From Litoditis marina (taxonomy: Eukaryota; Nematoda; Chromadorea; Rhabditida; Rhabditidae): a stretch of DNA of 64,000 nt. The notes under the pieces are model-generated. The model was not told the origin of the DNA. It searched no databases and worked only from the letters and a program-made list of their open reading frames with translations. The translations under genes were made by a program, and so were the position numbers. Location of the stretch: positions 16,746,257 to 16,810,256 of the forward strand of contig OZ038433.1 in NCBI GenBank assembly GCA_964036275.1, read 5' to 3'. Shown here one piece after another: positions 54,591-64,000 of this stretch; position 1 is the first letter of the stretch; each line of letters opens with the position of its first letter.

Positions 54591-55381
54591 ATTCTGTCCA
54601 GATATAACTCTTGTTAGTCGTCGGTTAGGATGTATACGACAATACAGAAAGATGTGAGTTAGAACAGCTGTTTTTTGTTCAAGGAAGCTTGGTAATTTTG
54701 GTATCCACACATGACCTCTTATCAACGTTGTGGTTAGCTATTTACTTGAAACTGTGCAGTGTTTTCCGTCTTCTCTTTTTTAAACGATTAACGATTCATC
54801 TTCTCTTTTTTAAACGATTAACGATCACTGATTTTCTTGGTAAATTTCATTCCAAACCCGCTATTTTCTAACCAGAGTCCAACCGATTTTTTCTGAACCA
54901 GATGATTCGCTCCTGTATGCAACCAAATTAAAATAAAGAGTTTTAACTAAATCAAATGGAGCAAATCGTGTAAACCTTAGTAAGATAACTTACCAATTAT
55001 CATGTATGCAACTATCGTTGCTAATTTACCGTCCCATGGTTGAATATCAACTTTATGTTTTGCTTGTGATTATGTGATTGTTCACTGTTCAGATGGGTCC
55101 GTAGCTGTATCGACTCATCTAGAAGGCGTCGTTGTGAATGTGGTTGTGAGCACATCTCTACTCAATTTGATGATGGTAGCCCTCAACATGTAGTATGTAC
55201 CCACGCATTCCACAATATGCTTACTTCTCTTCTATTCATTCCTCGCGATATTATATACAAAGTTGTACAGGATTTCCACTATCTTCACGTTGTTTGTATC
55301 TCCACTGTTGTACATGACATTACTGCTGTTAGCCCGTTATTTGTCACTGCTCCTACTCATGAAATCATGAACATCTCATGA
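54591..55381 (+). CDS. candidate two-exon 3' part of an unidentified Cys-containing protein in element 2
   Basis: Exon P1 (54591-54653) lies between TATATTTCAG and GTGAGTT and reads FCPDITLVSRRLGCIRQYRK. Exon P2 (55093-55381) follows CACTGTTCAG and stays open for 95 codons to TGA at 55379-55381: it starts WVRSCIDSSRRRRCECGCEH, continues with DDGSPQHVVCTHAF, then a hydrophobic, His-rich stretch. P1 leaves two bases (AT) and P2 supplies the third (A, giving Ile), so the phases agree across a 439-base intron. Such a long open stretch in AT-rich DNA with both splice signals in phase is good evidence of present or recent coding. CECGC...H...C.H suggests a zinc-binding part, but I recognise no family. 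The 5' end was not found: P1 needs an upstream exon ending in phase 2, and I could not place one. It could be the element's own DNA-binding protein or a captured gene. Confidence 0.4.
54654..55092 (+). other. presumed intron with a 29-bp direct duplication
   Basis: This is the sequence between the GTGAGTT donor and the TGTTCAG acceptor. Near 54768-54825 a stretch with TCTCTTTTTTAAACGATTAA is present twice in a row. No further exon was recognised. A poly(A)-like AAATAAAG near 54931 is not followed by anything gene-like. Confidence 0.35.
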
Positions 55382-55769
55382 AACTTGATCATTCATTGTG
55401 ATCAATCTAGTTTAAAACTTATTTCATTGTATTGATAGGTTGGTAAGGAAGGGAAAATACCCCATGCTGTTATTAAATTTTATATGAGTTTGGTAATTTA
55501 TCATTTTTATTACAAGTTAAATTTTATGCCCATTGTTGACAAGTGTCAATCTAGTTTGCGTGATAATATCAGTTGTCAATCTCGATGAGAGATCCTATCA
55601 CATGCCAATATCAATGAACTATGTTATCATTTGCCAATGAAGTTTGACTCACAATGACACTTGTCAAAGCGATTATTAACGAATATCACTTGTCAAAAAC
55701 AATGTTTACAAAAGTGGGGAGATTCAGCGGTTGTTTTGGCAAGGAAAACAGTATATTGCCAAGACATTA
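55382..55769. other. element 2 right subterminal region with palindromic motifs
   Basis: Contains TTGACAAGTGTCAA (55536-55549), ATGACACTTGTCAA (55654-55667), ATATCACTTGTCAA near 55684, and half-sites such as ATTTGCCAA and TTGCCAAGAC. They fit TTGRCANNTGYCAA fully or in one half. No gene was recognised. Confidence 0.65.
55386..55406. repeat. hairpin just after the P2 stop
   Basis: Perfect inverted repeat TTGATCA-TTCATTG-TGATCAA, starting about five bases after the TGA of exon P2. It may be a 3'UTR structure or chance; no terminator role is claimed for Pol II. Confidence 0.5.
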
Positions 55770-55831
55770 CCAATGACAAGATTTCGGAAAAATGTTGCTA
55801 TTTTTCAAAAAATTTAGTTGGATTCGTCTTA
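55770..55831 (-). repeat. right terminal inverted repeat of element 2
   Basis: Reverse complement starts TAAGACGAATCCAACTAAAT and includes TTTTTCCGAAATCTTGTCAT. It is followed by the TA duplication and the resumed satellite. Confidence 0.85.
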
Positions 55832-58800
55832 TATGTTACGATTGGACGATTTTGGTATTTTCGCGATCGTCTGGCAACGATCGTTTTCCAGTTTCTCATC
55901 CACCGTACCCAGAATGAAAAACCTCTAAATATTTTTGGATAAATGATATCAGTGACTTGTTAGAAACATTTTGAAACCAAATTTGACTTCATATGTTACG
56001 ATTGGACGATTTTGGTATTTTCGCGATCGTCTGGCAACGATCGTTTTCGAGTTTCTCATCTACCGTACCTAGATTGGAAAACCTTGAAATATTTTTGGAT
56101 AAATGATATCAGTGATTTGTTAGGAATATTTTGAAACCAAATTTGACTTCATATGTTACGATTGGACGATTTTGGTATTTTCGCGATCGTCTGGCAACGA
56201 TCGTTTTCCAGTCTCCCATCTACCGTACCCAGAATGAAAAACCTCTAAATATTTTTGGATAAATGATATCAGTGACTTGTTAGAAACATTTTGAAACCAA
56301 ATTTGACTTCATATATTACGATATGACGATTTTGGTATTTTCGCGATCGTCTGGCAACGATCGTTTTCCAGTTTCTCATCCACCGTACCCAGAATGAAAA
56401 ACCTCGAAATATTTTTGGATAAATGATATCAGTGACTTGTTGGGAACCTTTTGAAACCAAATTTGACTCCATATGTCACGATTGGACGATTTTGGTATTT
56501 TCGCGATCGTCTGGCAACGATCGTTTTCGAGTTTCTCATCTACCGTACCTAGATTGAAAAACCTCGACATATTTTTGGATAAATGATATCAGTGACTTGT
56601 TAGGAACATTTTGAAACCAAATTTGACTTCATATGTTACGATTGGACGATTTTGGTATTTTCGCGATCGTCTGGCAACGATCGTTTTTGAGTTTCTCATC
56701 CACCGTACCCAGAATGAAAAACCTCTAAATATTTTTGGATAAATGATATCAGTGACTTGTTGGAAACATTTTGAAACCAAATTCGACTCCATATGTCACG
56801 ATTGGCCGATTTTGGTATTTTCGCGATCGTCTGGCAACGATCGTTTTTGAGTTTCTCATCTACCGTACCTAGATCGAAAAACCTCGACATACTTTTGGAT
56901 AAATGATATCCGTGGACTTGTTAGGAACATTTTGAAACCAAATTTGACTTCATATGTTACGATTGGACGATTTTGGTATTTTCGCGATCGTCTGGCAACG
57001 ATCGTTTTCCAGTTTCCCATCTACCGTACCCAGAATGAAAAACCTCTCAATATTTTTGGATAAATGATATCAGTGACTTGTTAGAAACATTTTGAAACCA
57101 AATTTGACTTCATATGTTACGATTGGACGATTTTGGTATTTTCGCGATCGTCTGGCAACGATCGTTTTCGAGTTTCTCATCTACCGTACCTAGATTGGAA
57201 AACCTTGAAATATTTTTGGATAAATGATATCAGTGATTTGTTAGGAACATTTTGAAACCAAATTTGACTTCATATGTTACGATTGGACGATTTTGGTATT
57301 TTCGCGATCGTCTGGCAACGATCGTTTTCCAGTCTCCCATCTACCGTACCCAGAATGAAAAACCTCTAAATATTTTTGGATAAATGATATCAGTGACTTG
57401 TTAGAAACATTTTGAAACCAAATTTGACTTCATATGTTACGATTGGACGATTTTGGTATTTTCGCGATCGTCTGGCAACGATCGTTTTCCAGTTTCTCAT
57501 CCACCGTACCCAGAATGAAAAACCTCGACATATTTTTGGATAAATGATATCAGTGACTTGTTAGGAACATTTTGAAACCAAATTTGACTTCATATATTAC
57601 GATTGGACGATTTTGGTATTTTCGCGATCGTCTGGCAACGATCGTTTTCCAGTCTCCCATCTACCGTACCCAGAATGAAAAACCTCTAAATATTTTTGGA
57701 TAAATGATATCAGTGACTTGTTAGAAACATTTTGAAACCAAATTTGACTTCATATGTTACGATTGGACGATTTTGGTATTTTCGCGATCGTCTGGCCACG
57801 ATCGTTTTCGAGTTTCTCATCTACCGTACCTAGATTGGAAAACCTTGAAATATTTTTGGATAAATGATATCAGTGATTTGTTAGGAACATTTTGAAACCA
57901 AATTTGACTTCATATGTTACGATTGGACGATTTTGGTATTTTCGCGATCGTCTGGCAACGATCGTTTTCCAGTCTCCCATCTACCGTACCCAGAATGAAA
58001 AACCTCTAAATATTTTTGGATAAATGATATCAGTGACTGGTTAGAAACATTTTGAAACCAAATTTGACTTCATATGTTACGATTGGACGATTTTGGTATT
58101 TTCGCGATCGTCTGGCAACGATCGTTTTCCAGTTTCTCATCCACCGTACCCAGAATGAAAAACCTCGACATATTTTTGGATAAATGATATCAGTGACTTG
58201 TTAGGAACATTTTGAAACCAAATTTGACTTCATATATTACGATTGGACGATTTTGGTATTTTCGCGATCGTCTGGCAACGATCGTTTTCCAGTTTCTCAT
58301 CCACCGTACCTAGAATGAAAAACCTCGACATATTTTTGGATAAATGATATCAGTGACTTGTTAGGAACATTTTGAAACCAAATTTGACTTCATATGTTAC
58401 GATTGGACGATTTTGGTATTTTCGCGATCGTCTGGCAACGATCGTTTTCCAGTTTCCCATCTACCGTACCCAGAATGAAAAACCTCTCAATATTTTTGGA
58501 TAAATGATATCAGTGACTTGTTAGAAACATTTTGAAACCAAATTTGACTTCATATGTTACGATTGGACGATTTTGGTATTTTCGCGATCGTCTGGCAACG
58601 ATCGTTTTCGAGTTTCTCATCTACCGTACCTAGATTGGAAAACCTTGAAATATTTTTGGATAAATGATATCAGTGATTTGTTAGGAACATTTTGAAACCA
58701 AATTTGACTTCATATGTTACGATTGGACGATTTTGGTATTTTCGCGATCGTCTGGCAACGATCGTTTTCCAGTCTCCCATCTACCGTACCCAGAATGAAA

Positions 58801-61800
58801 AACCTCTAAATATTTTTGGATAAATGATATCAGTGACTTGTTAGAAACATTTTGAAACCAAATTTGACTTCATATGTTACGATTGGACGATTTTGGTATT
58901 TTCGCGATCGTCTGGCAACGATCGTTTTCCAGTTTCTCATCCACCGTACCCAGAATGAAAAACCTCGACATATTTTTGGATAAATGATATCAGTGACTTG
59001 TTAGGAACATTTTGAAACCAAATTTGACTTCATATATTACGATTGGACGATTTTGGTATTTTCGCGATCGTCTGGCAACGATCGTTTTCCAGTTTCTCAT
59101 CCACCGTACCTAGAATGAAAAACCTCGACATATTTTTGGATAAATGATATCAGTGACTTGTTAGGAACATTTTGAAACCAAATTTGACTTCATATGTTAC
59201 GATTGGACGATTTTGGTATTTTCGCGATCGTCTGGCAACGATCGTTTTCCAGTTTCTCATCCACCGTACCCAGAATGAAAAACCTCGAAATATTTTTGGA
59301 TAAATGATATCAGTGACTTGTTGGGAACCTTTTGAAACCAAATTTGACTCCATATGTTACGATTGGACGATTTTGGTATTTTCGCGATCGTCTGGCAACG
59401 ATCGTTTTTGAGTTTCTCATCCACCGTACCCAGAATGAAAAACCTCGACATATTTTTGGATAAATGATATCAGTGACTTGTGAGGAACATTTTGAAACCA
59501 AATTTGACTTCATATGTTACGATTGGACGATTTTGGTATTTTCGCGATCGTCTGGCAACGATCGTTTTCCAGTTTCCCATCTACCGTACCCAGAATGAAA
59601 AACCTCTCAATATTTTTGGATAAATGATATCAGTGACTTGTTAGAAACATTTTGAAACCAAATTTGACTTCATATGTTACGATTGGACGATTTTGGTATT
59701 TTCGCGATCGTCTGGCAACGATCGTTTTCGAGTTTCTCATCTACCGTACCTAGATTGGAAAACCTTGAAATATTTTTGGATAAATGATATCAGTGATTTG
59801 TTAGGAACATTTTGAAACCAAATTTGACTTCATATGTTACGATTGGACGATTTTGGTATTTTCGCGATCGTCTGGCAACGATCGTTTTCCAGTCTCCCAT
59901 CTACCGTACCCAGAATGAAAAACCTCTAAATATTTTTGGATAAATGATATCAGTGACTTGTTAGAAACATTTTGAAACCAAATTTGACTTCATATGTTAC
60001 GATTGGACGATTTTGGTATTTTCGCGATCGTCTGGCAACGATCGTTTTCCAGTTTCTCATCCACCGTACCCAGAATGAAAAACCTCGACATATTTTTGGA
60101 TAAATGATATCAGTGACTTGTTAGGAACATTTTGAAACCAAATTTGACTTCATATATTACGATTGGACGATTTTGGTATTTTCGCGATCGTCTGGCAACG
60201 ATCGTTTTCCAGTTTCTCATCCACCGTACCTAGAATGAAAAACCTCGACATATTTTTGGATAAATGATATCAGTGACTTGTTAGGAACATTTTGAAACCA
60301 AATTTGTCTTCATATGTTACGATTGGACGATTTTGGTATTTTCGCGATCGTCTGGCAACGATCGTTTTCCAGTTTCTCATCCACCGTACCCAGAATGAAA
60401 AACCTCGAAATATTTTTGGATAAATGATATCAGTGACTTGTTGGGAACCTTTTGAAACCAAATTTGACTCCATATGTTACGATTGGACGATTTTGGTATT
60501 TTCGCGATCGTCTGGCAACGATCGTTTTTGAGTTTCTCATCCACCGTACCCAGAATGAAAAACCTCGACATATTTTTGGATAAATGATATCAGTGACTTG
60601 TGAGGAACATTTTGAAACCAAATTTGACTTCATATGTTACGATTGGACGATTTTGGTATTTTCGCGATCGTCTGGCAACGATCGTTTTCCAGTTTCTCAT
60701 CCACCGTACCTAGAATGAAAAACCTCGACATATTTTTGGATAAATGATATCAGTGACTTGTTAGGAACATTTTGAAACCAAATTTGACTTCATATGTTAC
60801 GATTGGACGATTTTGGTATTTTCGCGATCGTCTGGCAACGATCGTTTTCCAGTTTCTCATCCACCGTACCCAGAATGAAAAACCTCGAAATATTTTTGGA
60901 TAAATGATATCAGTGACTTGTTGGGAACCTTTTGAAACCAAATTTGACTCCATATGTTACGATTGGACGATTTTGGTATTTTCGCGATCGTCTGGCAACG
61001 ATCGTTTTTGAGTTTCTCATCCACCGTACCCAGAATGAAAAACCCCTAAATATTTTCGGATAAATGATATCAGTGACTTGTTAGGAACATGTTGAAACCA
61101 AATTTGGCTTCATATGTTACGATTGGACGATTTTGATATTTTCGCGATAGTCTGGCAACGATCGTTTTTGAGTTTCTCATCTACCGTACCCAGAATGAAA
61201 AACCTCTCAATATTTTTGGATAAATGATATCAGTGACTTGTTAGAAACATTTTGAAACCAAATTTGACTTCATATGTTACGATTGGACGATTTTGGTATT
61301 TTCGCGATCGTCTGGCAACGATCGTTTTCCAGTTTCTCATCCACCGTACCTAGAATGAAAAACCTCGACATATTTTTGGATAAATGATATCAGTGACTTG
61401 TTAGGAACATTTTGAAACCAAATTTGACTTCATATGTTACGATTGGACGATTTTGGTATTTTCGCGATCGTCTGGCAACGATCGTTTTCCAGTTTCTCAT
61501 CCACCGTACCCAGAATGAAAAACCTCGAAATATTTTTGGATAAATGATATCAGTGACTTGTTGGGAACCTTTTGAAACCAAATTTGACTCCATATGTTAC
61601 GATTGGACGATTTTGGTATTTTCGCGATCGTCTGGCAACGATCGTTTTTGAGTTTCTCATCCACCGTACCCAGAATGAAAAACCTCGACATATTTTTGGA
61701 TAAATGATATCAGTGACTTGTGAGGAACATTTTGAAACCAAATTTGACTTCATATGTTACGATTGGACGATTTTGGTATTTTCGCGATCGTCTGGCAACG

Positions 61801-63708
61801 ATCGTTTTCCAGTTTCTCATCCACCGTACCTAGAATGAAAAACCTCGACATATTTTTGGATAAATGATATCAGTGACTTGTTAGGAACATTTTGAAACCA
61901 AATTTGACTTCATATGTTACGATTGGACGATTTTGGTATTTTCGCGATCGTCTGGCAACGATCGTTTTCCAGTTTCTCATCCACCGTACCCAGAATGAAA
62001 AACCTCGAAATATTTTTGGATAAATGATATCAGTGACTTGTTGGGAACCTTTTGAAACCAAATTTGACTCCATATGTTACGATTGGACGATTTTGGTATT
62101 TTCGCGATCGTCTGGCAACGATCGTTTTTGAGTTTCTCATCCACCGTACCCAGAATGAAAAACCCCTAAATATTTTCGGATAAATGATATCAGTGACTTG
62201 TTAGGAACATGTTGAAACCAAATTTGGCTTCATATGTTACGATTGGACGATTTTGATATTTTCGCGATAGTCTGGCAACGATCGTTTTTGAGTTTCTCAT
62301 CTACCGTACCCAGAATGAAAAACCTCTCAATATTTTTGGATAAATGATATCAGTGACTTGTTAGAAACATTTTGAAACCAAATTTGACTTCATATGTTAC
62401 GATTGGACGATTTTGGTATTTTCGCGATCGTCTGGCAACGATCGTTTTCCAGTTTCTCATCCACCGTACCTAGAATGAAAAACCTCGACATATTTTTGGA
62501 TAAATGATATCAGTGACTTGTTAGGAACATTTTGAAACCAAATTTGACTTCATATGTTACGATTGGACGATTTTGGTATTTTCGCGATCGTCTGGCAACG
62601 ATCGTTTTCCAGTTTCCCATCTACCGTACCCAGAATGAAAAACCTCTCAATATTTTTGGATAAATGATATCAGTGACTTGTTAGAAACATTTTGAAACCA
62701 AATTTGACTTCATATGTTACGATTGGACGATTTTGGTATTTTCGCGATCGTCTGGCAACGATCGTTTTCGAGTTTCTCATCTACCGTACCTAGATTGGAA
62801 AACCTTGAAATATTTTTGGATAAATGATATCAGTGATTTGTTAGGAACATTTTGAAACCAAATTTGACTTCATATGTTACGATTGGACGATTTTGGTATT
62901 TTCGCGATCGTCTGGCAACGATCGTTTTCCAGTCTCCCATCTACCGTACCCAGAATGAAAAACCTCTAAATATTTTTGGATAAATGATATCAGTGACTTG
63001 TTAGAAACATTTTGAAACCAAATTTGACTTCATATGTTACGATTGGACGATTTTGGTATTTTCGCGATCGTCTGGCAACGATCGTTTTCCAGTTTCTCAT
63101 CCACCGTACCCAGAATGAAAAACCTCGACATATTTTTGGATAAATGATATCAGTGACTTGTAAGGAACATTTTGAAACCAAATTTGACTTCATATATTAC
63201 GATTGGACGATTTTGGTATTTTCGCGATCGTCTGGCAACGATCGTTTTCCAGTTTCTCATCCACCGTACCCAGAATGAAAAACCTCGACATATTTTTGGA
63301 TAAATGATATCAGTGACTTGTTAGGAACATTTTGAAACCAAATTTGACTTCATATATTACGATTGGACGATTTTGGTATTTTCGCGATCGTCTGGCAACG
63401 ATCGTTTTCCAGTTTCTCATCCACCGTACCTAGAATGAAAAACCTCGACATATTTTTGGATAAATGATATCAGTGACTTGTTAGGAACATTTTGAAACCA
63501 AATTTGACTTCATATGTTACGATTGGACGATTTTGGTATTTTCGCGATCGTCTGGCAACGATCGTTTTCCAGTTTCTCATCCACCGTACCCAGAATGAAA
63601 AACCTCGAAATATTTTTGGATAAATGATATCAGTGACTTGTTGGGAACCTTTTGAAACCAAATTTGACTCCATATGTTACGATTGGACGATTTTGGTATT
63701 TTCGCGAT
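55832..63708. repeat. 160-bp satellite, array segment 3
   Basis: About 49 monomers, nearly all 160 bp and in the same orientation and register as segment 2 would continue, confirming that element 2 inserted into a pre-existing array. An 1120-bp higher-order repeat spans about 59150-62500: GACTTGTGAGGAAC occurs near 59476, 60596 and 61716, and GAACATGTTGAAACC near 61086 and 62206. The array ends abruptly inside a monomer at TTTTCGCGAT (63708), at the base of the conserved hairpin. Confidence 0.97.
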
Positions 63709-63765
63709 TCCATTCCGTTTGTTTCTCGCGGCGGACGGCTGTAAAAGATACATCTCCTCAGAGCG
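63709..63765 (+). other. right array junction and leader of the final ORF
   Basis: Unique sequence from TCCATTCCGTTTG to the ATG at 63766, including GCGGCGGACGGC. No satellite similarity remains. If the following ORF is a retrotransposon, this is its 5'UTR and 63708/63709 is the 5' integration point. Confidence 0.45.
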
Positions 63766-64000
63766 ATGACTAATCCGAAAAGACCCCTATTGGGTTCTCC
63801 TACCTCGGGATCCATCTCGTCAAATATTCAAGAACAGATGCAGACTAACTATTCGGCTATTATGGAAGAGCTGAAATCAATTCGTTCGGACATTTCTACT
63901 ATTCAGAAGACTAATCAACAAGGCGGCGCTCCCAACTGGTATTATGAGAAGATGACTCCCAACATGAAAGGTGCTTCACAGAAGGATACTGATATTCCAT
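63766..64000 (+). CDS. N-terminal part of a coiled-coil protein, possibly retrotransposon ORF1
   Basis: Open from ATG at 63766 to the window end (78 codons). It begins MTNPKRPLLGSPTSGS, a Ser/Pro-rich basic start, followed by NIQEQMQTNYSAIMEELKSI and SDISTIQKTNQ, whose hydrophobic spacing (I..M...Y..I...L..I...I..I) predicts a coiled coil, then NWYYEKMTPNMKG. Codon use and composition are unlike the surrounding AT-rich satellite. A short basic leader followed by a coiled coil is usual for ORF1 of non-LTR retrotransposons, and the short leader (63709-63765) directly abutting broken satellite fits a 5' insertion junction. An alternative is an ordinary gene: ATCTCCTCAG|AGCG just before the ATG could be a splice acceptor. 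The family is not certain. Confidence 0.55.
   Translation, partial: MTNPKRPLLGSPTSGSISSNIQEQMQTNYSAIMEELKSIRSDISTIQKTNQQGGAPNWYYEKMTPNMKGASQKDTDIP

Larger units (their letters stand above)
52918..55831. mobile_element. TIR element 2, 2914 bp, TA target duplication
   Basis: It interrupts the monomer at the same dinucleotide as element 1: GACTTCA-TA (52916-52917) before it and TA-TGTTACG (55832-55833) after it. The ends TAAGACGGTTCCAACTAAAC and (reverse complement) TAAGACGAATCCAACTAAAT begin imperfect inverted repeats of about 62 bp that share TTTTTTCCGAAATC and TGTCATTGG further in. The first 20 bp place it in the same family as element 1, but the interior differs. The subterminal regions carry palindromic copies of TTGRCANNTGYCAA. 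The interior holds candidate spliced exons on both strands and one GC-rich block. I recognise no transposase, so it may be a non-autonomous element with captured gene pieces or an element with an unfamiliar protein. Confidence 0.87.

Noticed and set aside
54436..54657. 73-residue plus-strand ORF ending in exon P1
   Set aside because: The part before 54591 is a T-rich intron-like stretch ending in TATATTTCAG; only the exon after the acceptor was kept.
5819..63673. Dozens of minus-strand ORFs of 60-106 residues with near-identical sequences across the satellite
   Set aside because: They repeat at monomer or higher-order spacing, all translate the same 160-bp unit in rotating frames, overlap one another, and vary as the DNA varies. 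No codon-level constraint or start context is apparent.
1152..63708. CRISPR array
   Set aside because: The repeats are contiguous with no unique spacers, the unit is 160 bp, and the surrounding signals are eukaryotic.
1152..63708. CENP-B box
   Set aside because: No match to the YTTCGTTGGAARCGGGA pattern in the monomer, and nematode centromeres are usually holocentric, so a centromere claim is not supported from sequence.
63630..63815. Minus-strand ORF across the right junction
   Set aside because: Spans satellite and the unrelated flank, antisense to the well-supported plus-strand ORF.

Overview
The window is almost entirely one large eukaryotic satellite array. About 58.5 kb, in three segments (about 1152-4950, 6072-52917 and 55832-63708), consists of head-to-tail copies of a monomer of about 160 bp, roughly 365 copies by length. 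Short non-repeat flanks lie at both ends, and two transposon-like elements interrupt the array. I infer a nematode: the few gene-like pieces have introns with T-rich TTTTCAG/TTTCAG acceptors, GTGAGT-type donors and short introns, and the kinase fragment at the left edge looks like the expanded casein-kinase-1/TTBK-like families of nematodes. The species cannot be named from the sequence.

Left flank (1-1151): a minus-strand 5' fragment of a CK1/TTBK-like protein kinase (two readable exons with the Gly-rich loop, the VAIK-type Lys and the start of helix C). It loses its frame near 490-556, and its upstream side runs into the satellite within about 65 bp of its acceptor. Array segment 1 (1152-4950) is a variable edge with many indel monomers. 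Element 1 (4951-6071, 1121 bp) has terminal inverted repeats of about 32 bp, a TA duplication, a 30-bp tandem repeat made of nested palindromes, and two divergently oriented, degenerate tRNA-like sequences with intact Pol III A and B boxes. Array segment 2 (6072-52917) contains several generations of higher-order repeats (480, 640, 800, 1120, 1280, 1412 and 3671 bp). Element 2 (52918-55831, 2914 bp) has related but longer (about 62 bp) terminal inverted repeats, sits at the same TA of the monomer, and holds candidate spliced exons on both strands, including a 95-codon open terminal exon with clustered Cys. Array segment 3 (55832-63708) is regular 160-bp repeat. The right flank (63709-64000) starts a new open frame with a predicted coiled coil, possibly ORF1 of a non-LTR retrotransposon.

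Nothing here forms a pathway. What the window shows is satellite dynamics. A nucleosome-sized monomer carries an almost invariant hairpin (arms CGATCGT/ACGATCG), which recurs at deletion and template-switch variants and at the right array boundary. Local blocks have been duplicated repeatedly. One family of TA-target inverted-repeat elements has inserted twice at the identical monomer position. Both elements carry scattered copies of a palindromic motif, TTGRCANNTGYCAA, in their subterminal regions. The many ORFs of 60-90 residues inside the array are by-products of the repeat.
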